From Pelagihabitans sp947500445 (lineage in GTDB: Bacteria > Bacteroidota > Bacteroidia > Flavobacteriales > Flavobacteriaceae): a stretch of 64,000 bases of DNA. Below are positions 36,309 to 44,562 of the stretch, piece after piece (within the stretch, counting starts at the first letter, position 1; each line of letters begins with the position of its first letter). The position numbers were made by a program, and so were the translations under genes. The notes beneath the pieces were generated by a model that did not search any database, was not told where the DNA came from, and worked only from the letters and a program-made list of their open reading frames with translations. The DNA lies in assembly GCF_050589625.1 (NCBI RefSeq), contig NZ_JBNGOP010000006.1, positions 145,074 to 209,073 on the forward strand, given 5' to 3'.

Positions 36309-36331
36309 CTATTTAAATTCATTCTAATAGT
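36309..36331. promoter_or_regulatory. weak candidate Fur-like box
   Basis: CTATTTAAA-TTCAT-TCTAATAGT fits the 9-5-9 palindrome TTATTTRGA-N5-TMTAAATAA seen at three divergent promoters later in the window, with 7 of 9 and about 5 of 9 half-site matches. It lies 42 nt before the ATG of the Cys-rich gene at 36373. Confidence 0.4.
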
Positions 36332-36372
36332 GTTTCACCTTAGTTTTACCGTATTAACCTAAAAAAAGAAAA

Positions 36373-36621
36373 ATGGCTATACGATTAGGAAACAACTGCA
36401 AGAACTGTGAAAGTTTAATGAGCAATGGGCAATGCAAGGTACACGCCGTACAAGTTGACGGTCACTATACCTGCGACAGCTTTGAAATGAAGTCGGAACT
36501 GACCAATAAAAAAGACTGCACGTCCTGCTTTCGTTTTGAAAAAGACGATTGCGCCAACCCTACCAAAGCTGCCCCGCATATGATGTGCGCCGTTTGGGCA
36601 CCACAAAACGTTAGTGCATAA
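36373..36621 (+). CDS. small Cys-rich protein, 82 residues
   Basis: Eight Cys in pairs: CKNC near the N-terminus, then single Cys in GQCKV and YTCDS, CTSC, and Cys in DDCAN and MMCAV. The spacing suggests a metal- or cluster-binding fold, similar in style to small zinc-ribbon or ferredoxin-like proteins, but I do not recognise a named family. It has a good AAAAAAGAAAA leader, a weak Fur-like box upstream and a strong terminator behind. Short proteins of this kind are common in Bacteroidota. Confidence 0.75.
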   Translation: MAIRLGNNCKNCESLMSNGQCKVHAVQVDGHYTCDSFEMKSELTNKKDCTSCFRFEKDDCANPTKAAPHMMCAVWAPQNVSA

Positions 36622-36722
36622 ATATTTTTATTTTGAAAAGCTAATAAAAAAGTGGAAGTCGTTGCTCCATATTTTTAAGAGCGGCCCCGAATAACGGCTT
36701 GCCATCGACACTTAAGAACCAA

Positions 36723-37895
36723 TTAAATACCGGTACCTTCCCGTACCGGTATTTTTTTTGTTGTCGCCCCGGACCGCTTCCGTCTGCCCCACCAGCTCAA
36801 AAACCCGGTCAGCGGTAAACTGGCAATGAGTGCGCTTGCCAAAAAAGCCAGTATTTTTCCCGCCAATCCTCCAATGGCGCCCACATGAATGTCATAGTTC
36901 ATGCGTATCAGCTTATCGGCAAAATGTGCATCCTTATATTTTCCGTAAATACTTGGGGTTTCAATTTCTTCCAGTGTATGTTGATCAAAAAACCGATAGT
37001 CCGAATCGTAATAAAGACCCTTTGAACGAGCCACTTCCACATAAATACTAGAAGAATCGTTATGGGGATAGTGAATTTCATAACTTTTTGCATGGGTCGT
37101 TTCCGTTTTCAATAAAGGAATCAGTCGGTCTATCGGTAGTGTGTCCCGTTCCACAGTACCTATAAACGAACTGTTTTCGGGAATAATAAATTGGGGAGCC
37201 TTTTCTCCACCTGCAGTTTTATATACCGCATAGTAAAACCAATTGAAGGCCATTACCGATCCGGTAAACGCCAGTACGAACGCCAGCGCTGCTCCGTAGA
37301 ATCCCAATATCCTGTGTAGGTCCACATTTTTACGCCTCCATGTAGTTGTAGCTTTCCATTTGAACGTTAATCGCTGTTTGGCATATTTGCGTTTTTTTGG
37401 CCACCATAACACCAATCCGGAAAGCAGGACGAAGAGGAACAAAAAAACCGCTATGGATACTACTTTCCCTCCTATCGCTCTCGGCAACCAAAGGTACATA
37501 TGCCCTTCTAGCATAAATGCAAAAAAACCGGATAGGTGATCTTTTACATGCAGTACTTTCCCGGAGTAAGGGTCTAGGTAAACACTTTGGTAAAATTCCG
37601 GTTCCGCCTCATAAAAAATAACTTCAATGGCCTTTTCATCTTCCTGATAAAGCGTTCCGTGGACACTTTTTTCGGGAAACACCGCCTTGGCAAATTTTCG
37701 GGCATTTGTCGGTGTTATCATTGGAGCCGCTTGGGGCGATACCGTACTATAATCATCATATAAACCCTCAATTTCTTCCTTAAAGACCCATCCGCATCCC
37801 GTTACGGCCACCATAAAGACTATGAGCCCACTTAGCAGGCCCAAGTACCGATGTATTTTAAAAATCACCTTTCGAAACGTTCTGTTCTTACCCAA
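36723..37895 (-). CDS. PepSY-associated transmembrane protein (iron-uptake type)
   Basis: A 390-residue membrane protein read from TTG at 37895 (the next Val codon, GTG at 37871, would give a start 8 codons later). The N-terminal FKIHRYLGLLSGLIVFMVAVTG is the signature of PepSY_TM proteins, with a large periplasmic part, a central membrane pair with conserved His (VDLHRILGFYGAALAFVLAFTG) and a C-terminal membrane helix. Homologues (PiuB/FoxB-like) are inner-membrane proteins that reduce or release iron from siderophores. It is the third gene of the operon TonB receptor-DUF4374 lipoprotein-PepSY. Confidence 0.9.
   Translation of the reverse strand: MGKNRTFRKVIFKIHRYLGLLSGLIVFMVAVTGCGWVFKEEIEGLYDDYSTVSPQAAPMITPTNARKFAKAVFPEKSVHGTLYQEDEKAIEVIFYEAEPEFYQSVYLDPYSGKVLHVKDHLSGFFAFMLEGHMYLWLPRAIGGKVVSIAVFLFLFVLLSGLVLWWPKKRKYAKQRLTFKWKATTTWRRKNVDLHRILGFYGAALAFVLAFTGSVMAFNWFYYAVYKTAGGEKAPQFIIPENSSFIGTVERDTLPIDRLIPLLKTETTHAKSYEIHYPHNDSSSIYVEVARSKGLYYDSDYRFFDQHTLEEIETPSIYGKYKDAHFADKLIRMNYDIHVGAIGGLAGKILAFLASALIASLPLTGFLSWWGRRKRSGATTKKIPVREGTGI
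36725..36759 (+). terminator. rho-independent terminator overlapping the end of the convergent gene
   Basis: AAATACCGGTAC (36725-36736) pairs perfectly with GTACCGGTATTT (36743-36754) with a 6-nt loop, followed by T residues to 36759. It serves the Cys-rich gene at 36373, and its stem also encodes the last codons of the minus-strand PepSY gene. Confidence 0.88.
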
Positions 37896-37910
37896 AATCC
37901 GTTTTTTGAT

Positions 37911-37940
37911 AAAAGGGCGGAAATGGTTACTTCCGCCCTT
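37911..37940 (-). terminator. hairpin between the DUF4374-type lipoprotein and PepSY genes
   Basis: AAGGGCGGAA (37913-37922) and TTCCGCCCTT (37931-37940) form a perfect 10-bp stem with an 8-nt loop; on the minus strand it is followed by TTTTATC. It could act as a terminator or attenuator within the operon, or stabilise the upstream part. Confidence 0.7.
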
Positions 37941-37951
37941 ATTCCATAGTG

Positions 37952-39238
37952 CTAGAGTTTAAAAAAGCCCTTTACCGTTTTACCGACAATCCCCGCTCCT
38001 TTCGCGGCAGTGGCATTTTCGACATTTACGACATATACATCTGCCGCCGTAGCGGTTTCTATGCTGACATAAACCTTTCCTTCGTCAACAAGTATCGGGG
38101 AGGAATACCTTTTGGCATGTAAGGGTACGTTGGCGACATCGGTAATCGTTTGGTTTTCCAAATCGATAATGACCAATTTTTGTGTGAACAGATCACGACC
38201 ATATGCCGACCAGGCCGGACCGGAGTCGTCGGTTAAAATACGGGCTATCGCTTTATTGCCCCCTACATAATCGAACCAAAACAGCTTACCGCCATTGGTG
38301 GCCGCCTCAATATCAAAAAAGTAATCCGTATCGAAATCGGTTTCCCCGGCCTTGATTTTTAAAATGCCCGATGGTTTGGTGGAAGCCGGGGCAAAGCCGG
38401 CCATGGTCGCCCCACAGGAAAAAGAATACATATCGCCACCGTCCGTTTTGACCATACCCGTGGTAGCGCCGTTCACTCCGATGTTACTTGTTCTGGCGTC
38501 CGAAATGATCTTTATCGGCTCGGTACCGACATTGGGGTAATCATAAACGGCAACAAAGGCACTGTCGGGACTAACGGTAAAAAAAAAGCCTTTGGCGTCC
38601 AGTTTATGAAAGGGCACGAACAGTTTATCCCCGTTCACCTGTAACGCGGTAGGCCATGCAACAATAGAATCTTTTTGGTCCTCAAAAATCCTGGTGCCTA
38701 CTATTTTGGACACGTTTACCGTATTGGCATCCACAAAATGAAGTCTTCTGTTGGCGAAGCCGACCCGTGGGATCTCCATGGCCAAAAGGGTTTCTGCGGC
38801 TTCATCGGCCCCGAACATTTCAAGGGAGTTCTCAAAAATGAATTCCCCTTTTTTCACGATCTCACCTTTTTCGTCGGCCGTATAGCCCGCACATTGGTTG
38901 TCATCGCTATAACCGGAGGCAAAAAGGGTTTTTCCGACCGGATAGTAAAAACGCCATCCTGTCTGTTCGATCCCTTTTCCGTCGGCGGAGAGCATTCCCG
39001 TTTCCAGACTGGGTTCATTGATAATAAACTCGGTTTCGTCGCCCCCGGTAGTTTTTAAGGCAAAGGTGATTCCCGAACTCACCGGATCGGGATCAGGCTG
39101 TGGCTGAGAATCGGGTTGCGACACCGGGTTCATTGGAGCGTTGTCGTCGTTAGAACAACTTCCTAAAAGTAACGTACAGGCCATTAGTACCGACAAAGGT
39201 CTGGCCAAGCCGAAGCTAAAAGGGATTTTCATTTTCAT
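37952..39238 (-). CDS. DUF4374-type surface lipoprotein
   Basis: A 428-residue lipoprotein: signal ending in lipobox LLLGSC (Cys28) followed by an acidic, Pro-rich tether (DSQPQPDPDPVSSG). The remainder shows repeating beta blades, as in DUF4374 proteins that pair with siderophore-type TonB receptors in Bacteroidota. It is probably exposed at the outer surface to help capture a ligand. It follows the TonB receptor gene by 26 nt and precedes PepSY by 56 nt. Confidence 0.85.
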   Translation of the reverse strand: MKMKIPFSFGLARPLSVLMACTLLLGSCSNDDNAPMNPVSQPDSQPQPDPDPVSSGITFALKTTGGDETEFIINEPSLETGMLSADGKGIEQTGWRFYYPVGKTLFASGYSDDNQCAGYTADEKGEIVKKGEFIFENSLEMFGADEAAETLLAMEIPRVGFANRRLHFVDANTVNVSKIVGTRIFEDQKDSIVAWPTALQVNGDKLFVPFHKLDAKGFFFTVSPDSAFVAVYDYPNVGTEPIKIISDARTSNIGVNGATTGMVKTDGGDMYSFSCGATMAGFAPASTKPSGILKIKAGETDFDTDYFFDIEAATNGGKLFWFDYVGGNKAIARILTDDSGPAWSAYGRDLFTQKLVIIDLENQTITDVANVPLHAKRYSSPILVDEGKVYVSIETATAADVYVVNVENATAAKGAGIVGKTVKGFFKL

Positions 39239-39264
39239 AATACTCGATTTAATGGTTAAAAAAA

Positions 39265-41610
39265 TTAATTGATAAAATAACTTAGTTTGATATTGAAGGA
39301 TCTTCCGGGACGCTGGATACTAAAGTTGTCGAAAGCCAATTGGTCGAATACATTATTGACGGCCAACGCCAGGTTATATTTCCCCTCTTCCATGGTATAT
39401 TGCACCCGAAAATCTTGGATAAACTGCTTTGGAATTACATTTTTTTGATTTGGATCGCCCAAATTTTCCCATATCAGAAAAAACTCCTGAACGAAACGTA
39501 GGTTCCAAAAAAGGGATAGCTCATTCTTCTCGTTCGGTTTAAAAGGGACGATTCCCAACTGTGCATTGCCGAACAAGTAAGGAATATTGGGTACTTTACT
39601 GTTAAAATTGATATTGGGCAATCCTTCATCAAAAGCGGTTTGGTCGGTAATTTCCTGATAGGTAAGGTTCGTGCTTAGCCGTAAAAAACGCCTGTAACGT
39701 AGAAGGAGGGCCGCTTCCGCACCAATGGACCTGACGTTGTTCAGGTTTTCGAATTCGCCAAAGGGGCCCAATGGATTGAAGCGGATGAAATTTTTGGAAT
39801 TTCGATAAAAGAGATTTGTCTCCGCATCAAGCCCAATGTTATTGTTTTCCGTATCGTAACGGATACCAAAATTGAAATTATCGCTCTGTTCGGGGCCCAA
39901 TCCAGGGTTGGGCGTGATATAGATACCATCGCCTAAAATTTCGAATGCTTCCGGAATGCGATAGGCCAGTTCATACGAGGTCTTAAATGACAATTTAGGG
40001 GACCTTGCGTAGGCAATTGCGGCACCATATCCAAGATCCCCAAAGCGCGGGGCACTGTTGGTAAACGTTCCGTCAATGCCCTCGGAGATAATGCTTCCCT
40101 TGAAGCGGTACCCTTTTAGAAACGGGGTGATCTCGATCCCCTTTGCTATATTTTTATAGGTATATGAAAGCCCGACAACATTTTTGTTTATGGTGTTCGG
40201 TACCTCGAACACCCTATTTAAGGGGTCTACAATATCATCCCCGGTCCGTTTTAACCGGTTTTGGTTCAGCGTTAGCCCAAGGGAACCATAATCGTTGAAG
40301 CGATAGCCTATGGTGAGTTGGGAATTTGCTACGATGTCGTCCAGTTTTAAAAACGAGCGCCGTTCCAACAGCTCGCCTTTGGGATCGTCATCGTCCCTTT
40401 TTATAAAATCGCCCGCCCAATTGTATTTGAAAGCGCTGGTGTCGATGACGCTTTCCCGAACCTTTCCCAAAAGGGCATATGCCTTTATATGCAACTTATG
40501 GAAGGTCTTGTGGTAGTTGATCCGTCCCAAATAACTTTCTCCCTCGGTACGGAAACCGCCAAACACCCTAAGGATGTTGTTGTCGGGATGCTGATAATTT
40601 TTACGGTTTAGGGCACCGGTCAGCATTATTGAAGCCCCATCGGCCCATTTCTTATCAAAAACCCCTGCCTCCAGGGTCACCATGGCAGAAGAATAATCGT
40701 CGTGAAAGCGATCAATGTCGATGGTACCGAGGTTATTGCCCAATTCCAGGTCGAATACCGGTACATCGCGCATCAAATAATCATTATCGGAATGGTTGTA
40801 AAAGGAGGATACCTTAAAAAAATGCCCTTTCCCTTTATCGGCATATTGGCCATTTACCGAGGCGATGTGCGTATTGAAAGACCCGTAGGCATAGGAAACA
40901 TCGAGAAAGGACTTGCCGCGATAAGCGGTGGTAATGTTGATTGCGCCTCCCAAGGCATCGGCACCGAGCGTTGTTGGTACCACACCTTTAAAAACCTCTA
41001 TCCGCTCCACCAAGTTTGGGGGAAAATTATTCAACGTCAGCGAAGAACCGAAACGCTCCATGGGCACACCATCGATAAAATAGCGGATCTGGTTGCCCGA
41101 GAGACCGTTCAGGGAAAGATCAAAACCGGATCCCAGACCTCCGGACTCACGGATGTTTACCCCGGAAACGGTTTTTAGCAACTGGTTAATGTCCAAGTTT
41201 GTGTTCTTAACAGTGGCCGTTTCCAGCACCGCTACCGAGAAACCCTGCTCCTTTAGTTGTTCGGCCTTGGAGGTTCCCACGACCACCATTTCATCCAACT
41301 CTTCCGCCGATCGCAACAGCCGGATGGATAGCCGTACTTCATTGCCTTCTTGAACGGTAATGGGAACCACTTCTTTTGTATACCCCAAAGAGGTACACTC
41401 CAACAGATGGTCCCCAATGGGCGCTCTGGAGATTTTGAAGCTACCATCCGTACCGGTTACGGCTCCTATGACGGAATTTTGGAGCAATACGGTCGCACCC
41501 AAAAGAGGATTGCCCGCTTCGTCGACTACCGTACCGGAGATAGCGGTTTGCCCAAAAATCGAGAAACCTATGAAAAAAGGCAGTGCTAATAAAAAAACGT
41601 TTTTGTACAT
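39265..41610 (-). CDS. TonB-dependent siderophore-type receptor
   Basis: A 781-residue receptor: signal peptide (ends GFSIFGQ), carboxypeptidase-like regulatory domain (about 24-105), plug (about 115-225: VNIRESGGLGSGFDLSLNGL, then YFIDGVPMERFG and GADALGGAINI) and a beta-barrel ending in FNIKLSYFIN. It is a paralogue of 47265-49625, sharing SGGLG, the DGxP loop and DALGG motifs. The DUF4374 and PepSY partners suggest iron-siderophore import. It is divergent from an AraC gene, with a 23-bp palindrome in between. Confidence 0.93.
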   Translation of the reverse strand: MYKNVFLLALPFFIGFSIFGQTAISGTVVDEAGNPLLGATVLLQNSVIGAVTGTDGSFKISRAPIGDHLLECTSLGYTKEVVPITVQEGNEVRLSIRLLRSAEELDEMVVVGTSKAEQLKEQGFSVAVLETATVKNTNLDINQLLKTVSGVNIRESGGLGSGFDLSLNGLSGNQIRYFIDGVPMERFGSSLTLNNFPPNLVERIEVFKGVVPTTLGADALGGAINITTAYRGKSFLDVSYAYGSFNTHIASVNGQYADKGKGHFFKVSSFYNHSDNDYLMRDVPVFDLELGNNLGTIDIDRFHDDYSSAMVTLEAGVFDKKWADGASIMLTGALNRKNYQHPDNNILRVFGGFRTEGESYLGRINYHKTFHKLHIKAYALLGKVRESVIDTSAFKYNWAGDFIKRDDDDPKGELLERRSFLKLDDIVANSQLTIGYRFNDYGSLGLTLNQNRLKRTGDDIVDPLNRVFEVPNTINKNVVGLSYTYKNIAKGIEITPFLKGYRFKGSIISEGIDGTFTNSAPRFGDLGYGAAIAYARSPKLSFKTSYELAYRIPEAFEILGDGIYITPNPGLGPEQSDNFNFGIRYDTENNNIGLDAETNLFYRNSKNFIRFNPLGPFGEFENLNNVRSIGAEAALLLRYRRFLRLSTNLTYQEITDQTAFDEGLPNINFNSKVPNIPYLFGNAQLGIVPFKPNEKNELSLFWNLRFVQEFFLIWENLGDPNQKNVIPKQFIQDFRVQYTMEEGKYNLALAVNNVFDQLAFDNFSIQRPGRSFNIKLSYFIN

Positions 41611-41616
41611 TAGTTT

Positions 41617-41639
41617 TTATTTAGACCAAATATAAAGAA
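41617..41639. promoter_or_regulatory. candidate Fur-like box at the divergent promoter
   Basis: TTATTTAGA-CCAAA-TATAAAGAA has the 9-5-9 layout; 19 of 23 positions match the site at 49634. It starts 7 nt from the receptor start and is 101 nt from the AraC start, in the region that would hold both promoters. Confidence 0.65.
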
Positions 41640-41740
41640 GTGCAAAAATAGCGGGGAATTCGTTTACTATTTTCCGCAAAACGGAGTAAAATATCCGCGA
41701 TAGGGATAAAAATACCGGTCCCTTGCACAAAGAAGGATTT

Positions 41741-42721
41741 ATGGATACCGTACGTAAGAATTTAACGCTAGACCGTCAATATTTCGGAAACGACATCACG
41801 ACTTCGAACCGTTTTAGGGATACGAACTCCGCTGTTTTATTCGATAATGTACAGGGGAGCTATCGCGAGATCTATGTAAACGGGTTTTACCTTGGCCATA
41901 ACGATATGCGCCTCGGAAAAAAGGCCAAAACCCATACCCAAAGCGGCCAAGAAACAGTGGAACTCATTTGCTGTATGGAGGGGGCCTGTTTACAAATGAA
42001 AAGTACCCTTGCCAGCCCTGTTCACCTTATTGCCAACAGCTATAACGTAATCTACTCCAAAAAAAGTAACGCCGAGACCGATTGGTTCCCGACCAATGGC
42101 CGGGTTTCGGTGTTACAGATCCATATGGTACCGCAGCTGTTCTTGGAATATCTGACGCTAGGGGACAAGAGCCAAAATACCGTTCGTTTCGAAAAAAACA
42201 TCAAGGCCGGAAAGTCTTGTCAGTTATGTTCCGAAGGCATGCCACTTTCACCCTATATGCAATTCGCCATCGATCAAATCATCAACGCGGACGCATCCAA
42301 GGTGTTCAAACCCTTGTATATTGAATCTAAAATTTTGGAATTACTGGCATTGCAATTAAAGCAGATCGTCGCCTTGGAAAAAACACCCATACCAACGCTA
42401 AAACCGGAAAGCATCAAAAAAATAGCCCGTGTAAAGGCCTTTATGGAACAGAACCTTCATAAAACCATGACCCTTGCCGACCTTTCGAAAATAGCGGGCA
42501 CCAACGACTATGCCATAAAAAAAGGGTTCAAAAGGCTTTACGGAACCCCCGTTTTCGCGTATTGGAACACTTTAAAAATGAATATGGCGAAAAAGTTGTT
42601 GTTGCAAAAAACGGTATCCATCGGTGAAGTCTCCGACAAATTGGGCTATAAGAACCAACGGCATTTTAGTTCGGCCTTTAAAAAACAATTTGGTCTTACA
42701 CCCCGACAGTTTCAAACGTAA
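41741..42721 (+). CDS. AraC-family regulator (PchR-like)
   Basis: A 326-residue regulator read from ATG at 41741, preceded by AGAAGGA; the frame also opens at a TTG 18 nt upstream, which is less likely. The C-terminal part has two helix-turn-helix units (MTLADLSKIAGTNDYAIKKG and IGEVSDKLGYKNQRHFSSAF). The N-terminal ligand-binding part resembles that of the regulator at 52325-53317. PchR-type proteins sense siderophores and activate their receptors. Divergent from the siderophore receptor, which it probably controls. Confidence 0.9.
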   Translation: MDTVRKNLTLDRQYFGNDITTSNRFRDTNSAVLFDNVQGSYREIYVNGFYLGHNDMRLGKKAKTHTQSGQETVELICCMEGACLQMKSTLASPVHLIANSYNVIYSKKSNAETDWFPTNGRVSVLQIHMVPQLFLEYLTLGDKSQNTVRFEKNIKAGKSCQLCSEGMPLSPYMQFAIDQIINADASKVFKPLYIESKILELLALQLKQIVALEKTPIPTLKPESIKKIARVKAFMEQNLHKTMTLADLSKIAGTNDYAIKKGFKRLYGTPVFAYWNTLKMNMAKKLLLQKTVSIGEVSDKLGYKNQRHFSSAFKKQFGLTPRQFQT

Positions 42722-42798
42722 ATCCAAATAGCCACACCGGCGTCCGTTGGTATGAGCACCCCAAGTACACAAAACCTAACCCTATTAAACAGCCCTTT

Positions 42799-43152
42799 AT
42801 GTGCCATGAACTAAGTACCCTTTCAAAAAATAATGATGGTGCGCTTTTATATTGCGAAGCCTGCAACATCTATCATCTGATATTCAACAACATCTATCTT
42901 GAGTTTACAAAAGCAGAAATGCGGGCATTTCAACGTTTTGTAACAACGATCGATATCGAACAATGGGAAACATGCTGCAATAGGGTCATGTTCAAACGTA
43001 AGATTCCCATACAGTCCATGCAACAGAACTTGGCCCTGATTTTTAATCGAAGGGAATTGCTTTCGTTAAAGGATCTTATCTTTCAGCGTACCCGAAAGCC
43101 CGAAAGTACTATTCCCTTGATCGAAATCGATTATCAGAGCTGTTTAAATTAG
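42799..43152 (+). CDS. conserved small protein (DUF6686-like), 117 residues
   Basis: Starts MCHELSTLSKNNDGALLYCE with two early Cys (CH and YCEAC), followed by a helical region (FNNIYLEFTKAEMRAFQRF). I recall similar short flavobacterial proteins of unknown function that carry this Cys pattern. It is 77 nt downstream of the AraC gene in the same direction and 287 nt before a Fur-family gene, so it may belong to the metal-homeostasis context. Confidence 0.65.
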   Translation: MCHELSTLSKNNDGALLYCEACNIYHLIFNNIYLEFTKAEMRAFQRFVTTIDIEQWETCCNRVMFKRKIPIQSMQQNLALIFNRRELLSLKDLIFQRTRKPESTIPLIEIDYQSCLN

Positions 43153-43439
43153 GGATTTGCCGCCTAAAGCAGCTCTTGATCTTGCAAGAATAAATGTATC
43201 GACCGGTACGGATAGCACGACCAATTGCCCAACGGAACCATTTTTTGGAACGGCATACTACCGATAGGAAGAAAAAATATGGAAAAAAGTTTATCCTTAC
43301 CATGTAAGGGAACACCCAAAAAATATCAAATGGACCACTTCGATGCCAGCACCGGAGAATAGCGCCCAAAACAAACAATACCCCTTAAAAAGGGCCGAAC
43401 CAAAAACAAATTTGTACATTTAATAAAGAAGGAACAGTT

Positions 43440-43925
43440 ATGGCCTGTGAAAGTAGTTTCAATATTACCAAAGGAGTATTCACCGCATTTCTTGAAGAAA
43501 AGGGACACCGGAAAACACCGGAACGATATGCCATTTTAGAAGAAATTTATAATACGGACGAACATTTGGATATCGATTCCCTGTATGTTCAAATGAAAAA
43601 TAAAAACTATAGGGTTAGCCGCGCTACACTTTACAATACCATGGAGCTATTAATGGAGTGCCATCTGGTACGAAAGCACCAGTTCGGCAGTAAGGTGGCC
43701 CAATATGAAAAATCGTTTTTTCAAAGCAAACACGACCATATCGTTTTAACGGATTCCGGAGAGATTATGGAATTCTGCGATCCGCGGGTGGAAACGATCA
43801 AAAAGACCATTGAAGAAATATTCAACATTACCGTTGACAGCCATTCCCTGTATTTTTATGGTACCCGAAAATCGGATTCGAATTCTACGGAAGACAATAT
43901 CGAAATGCAACAAAAGGCCAAATAA
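43440..43925 (+). CDS. Fur-family transcriptional regulator
   Basis: A 161-residue protein with the Fur winged helix (KGHRKTPERYAILEEIYN; YRVSRATLYNTMELLMECHLV) and the metal-binding dimerisation part (SKHDHIVLTDSGEIMEFCD). The His residues of HDH and the Glu of EFCD are typical metal ligands; the CxxC structural zinc pair usual in many Fur proteins is replaced by TDSG. It regulates iron or other metal uptake. It lies amid metal-transport genes, which also carry palindromic Fur-like boxes. Confidence 0.9.
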   Translation: MACESSFNITKGVFTAFLEEKGHRKTPERYAILEEIYNTDEHLDIDSLYVQMKNKNYRVSRATLYNTMELLMECHLVRKHQFGSKVAQYEKSFFQSKHDHIVLTDSGEIMEFCDPRVETIKKTIEEIFNITVDSHSLYFYGTRKSDSNSTEDNIEMQQKAK

Positions 43926-43959
43926 GCCCCTGAACATGCGTTCTTGCGGAATGGGAACA

Positions 43960-44295
43960 TTATTTTAAACGATACGCTTCCAAGGTAGCATCGATATTGA
44001 GCATAAATTGAGTGCCCGCAATCAAATCTTCCATTTTGTCCAGTATTGCGTCGCTTACCTTAAGGCAGATGTCTACCAGTGGACCGGTACACCAAATTTT
44101 TTCACAAGGCCCTTTACAATTACCACAGTCACAGGGCTCATGTGAATTTTTGACTACGGTCAACAAATGGTCCAATTCTTCCTTTGACATAAAAAGCCCT
44201 ACCGTATCGATTACCAATTGCACCTCGCATTCCGGGTTAGTACCAAAATCGACCTTATAAGAGGCCCCGTACTCATTTTTATATAATAGCTCCAT
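43960..44295 (-). CDS. Cys-cluster protein of unknown function, 111 residues
   Basis: A soluble protein with a central CDCGNCKGPCEKIWC motif (six Cys in 15 residues) that looks metal-binding, between an acidic beta-rich N-terminal half and a helical C-terminal half (SDAILDKMEDLIAGTQFMLNI). No family name is certain. It is convergent with the Fur-family gene, 34 nt away, supporting a metal-related role only by position. Confidence 0.7.
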   Translation of the reverse strand: MELLYKNEYGASYKVDFGTNPECEVQLVIDTVGLFMSKEELDHLLTVVKNSHEPCDCGNCKGPCEKIWCTGPLVDICLKVSDAILDKMEDLIAGTQFMLNIDATLEAYRLK

Positions 44296-44511
44296 TGTCC
44301 ACGTTATTTTTAACCAATTTTCAACTCTTTTGATCGGGTTTACGAAAAACTATCAAGTTGTTGCAAAAAACAGTTTACCATCTTGAAGGAATACGAAACG
44401 GACCAAGGGTACCGCCGCGTATCGCGCCATAATACATCATAGTATCCAGGGCAACCCTTCCTAAATCAACATAGCGTTATTCGTCATATTCCCTTGTTCT
44501 GGCCGAGTATA

Positions 44512-44538
44512 AAAGCCTCCCGTAACCCGGGAGGCTTT
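44512..44538 (-). terminator. terminator after the TonB-lipoprotein operon
   Basis: AAAGCCTCCC (44512-44521) and GGGAGGCTTT (44529-44538) form a 10-bp stem, extended by one G-C pair, around a short loop. On the minus strand TTTT follows. It ends the operon running from 49625 down to 44563. Confidence 0.8.
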
Positions 44539-44562
44539 GCTATTTTTCGTACTACAAATGCT

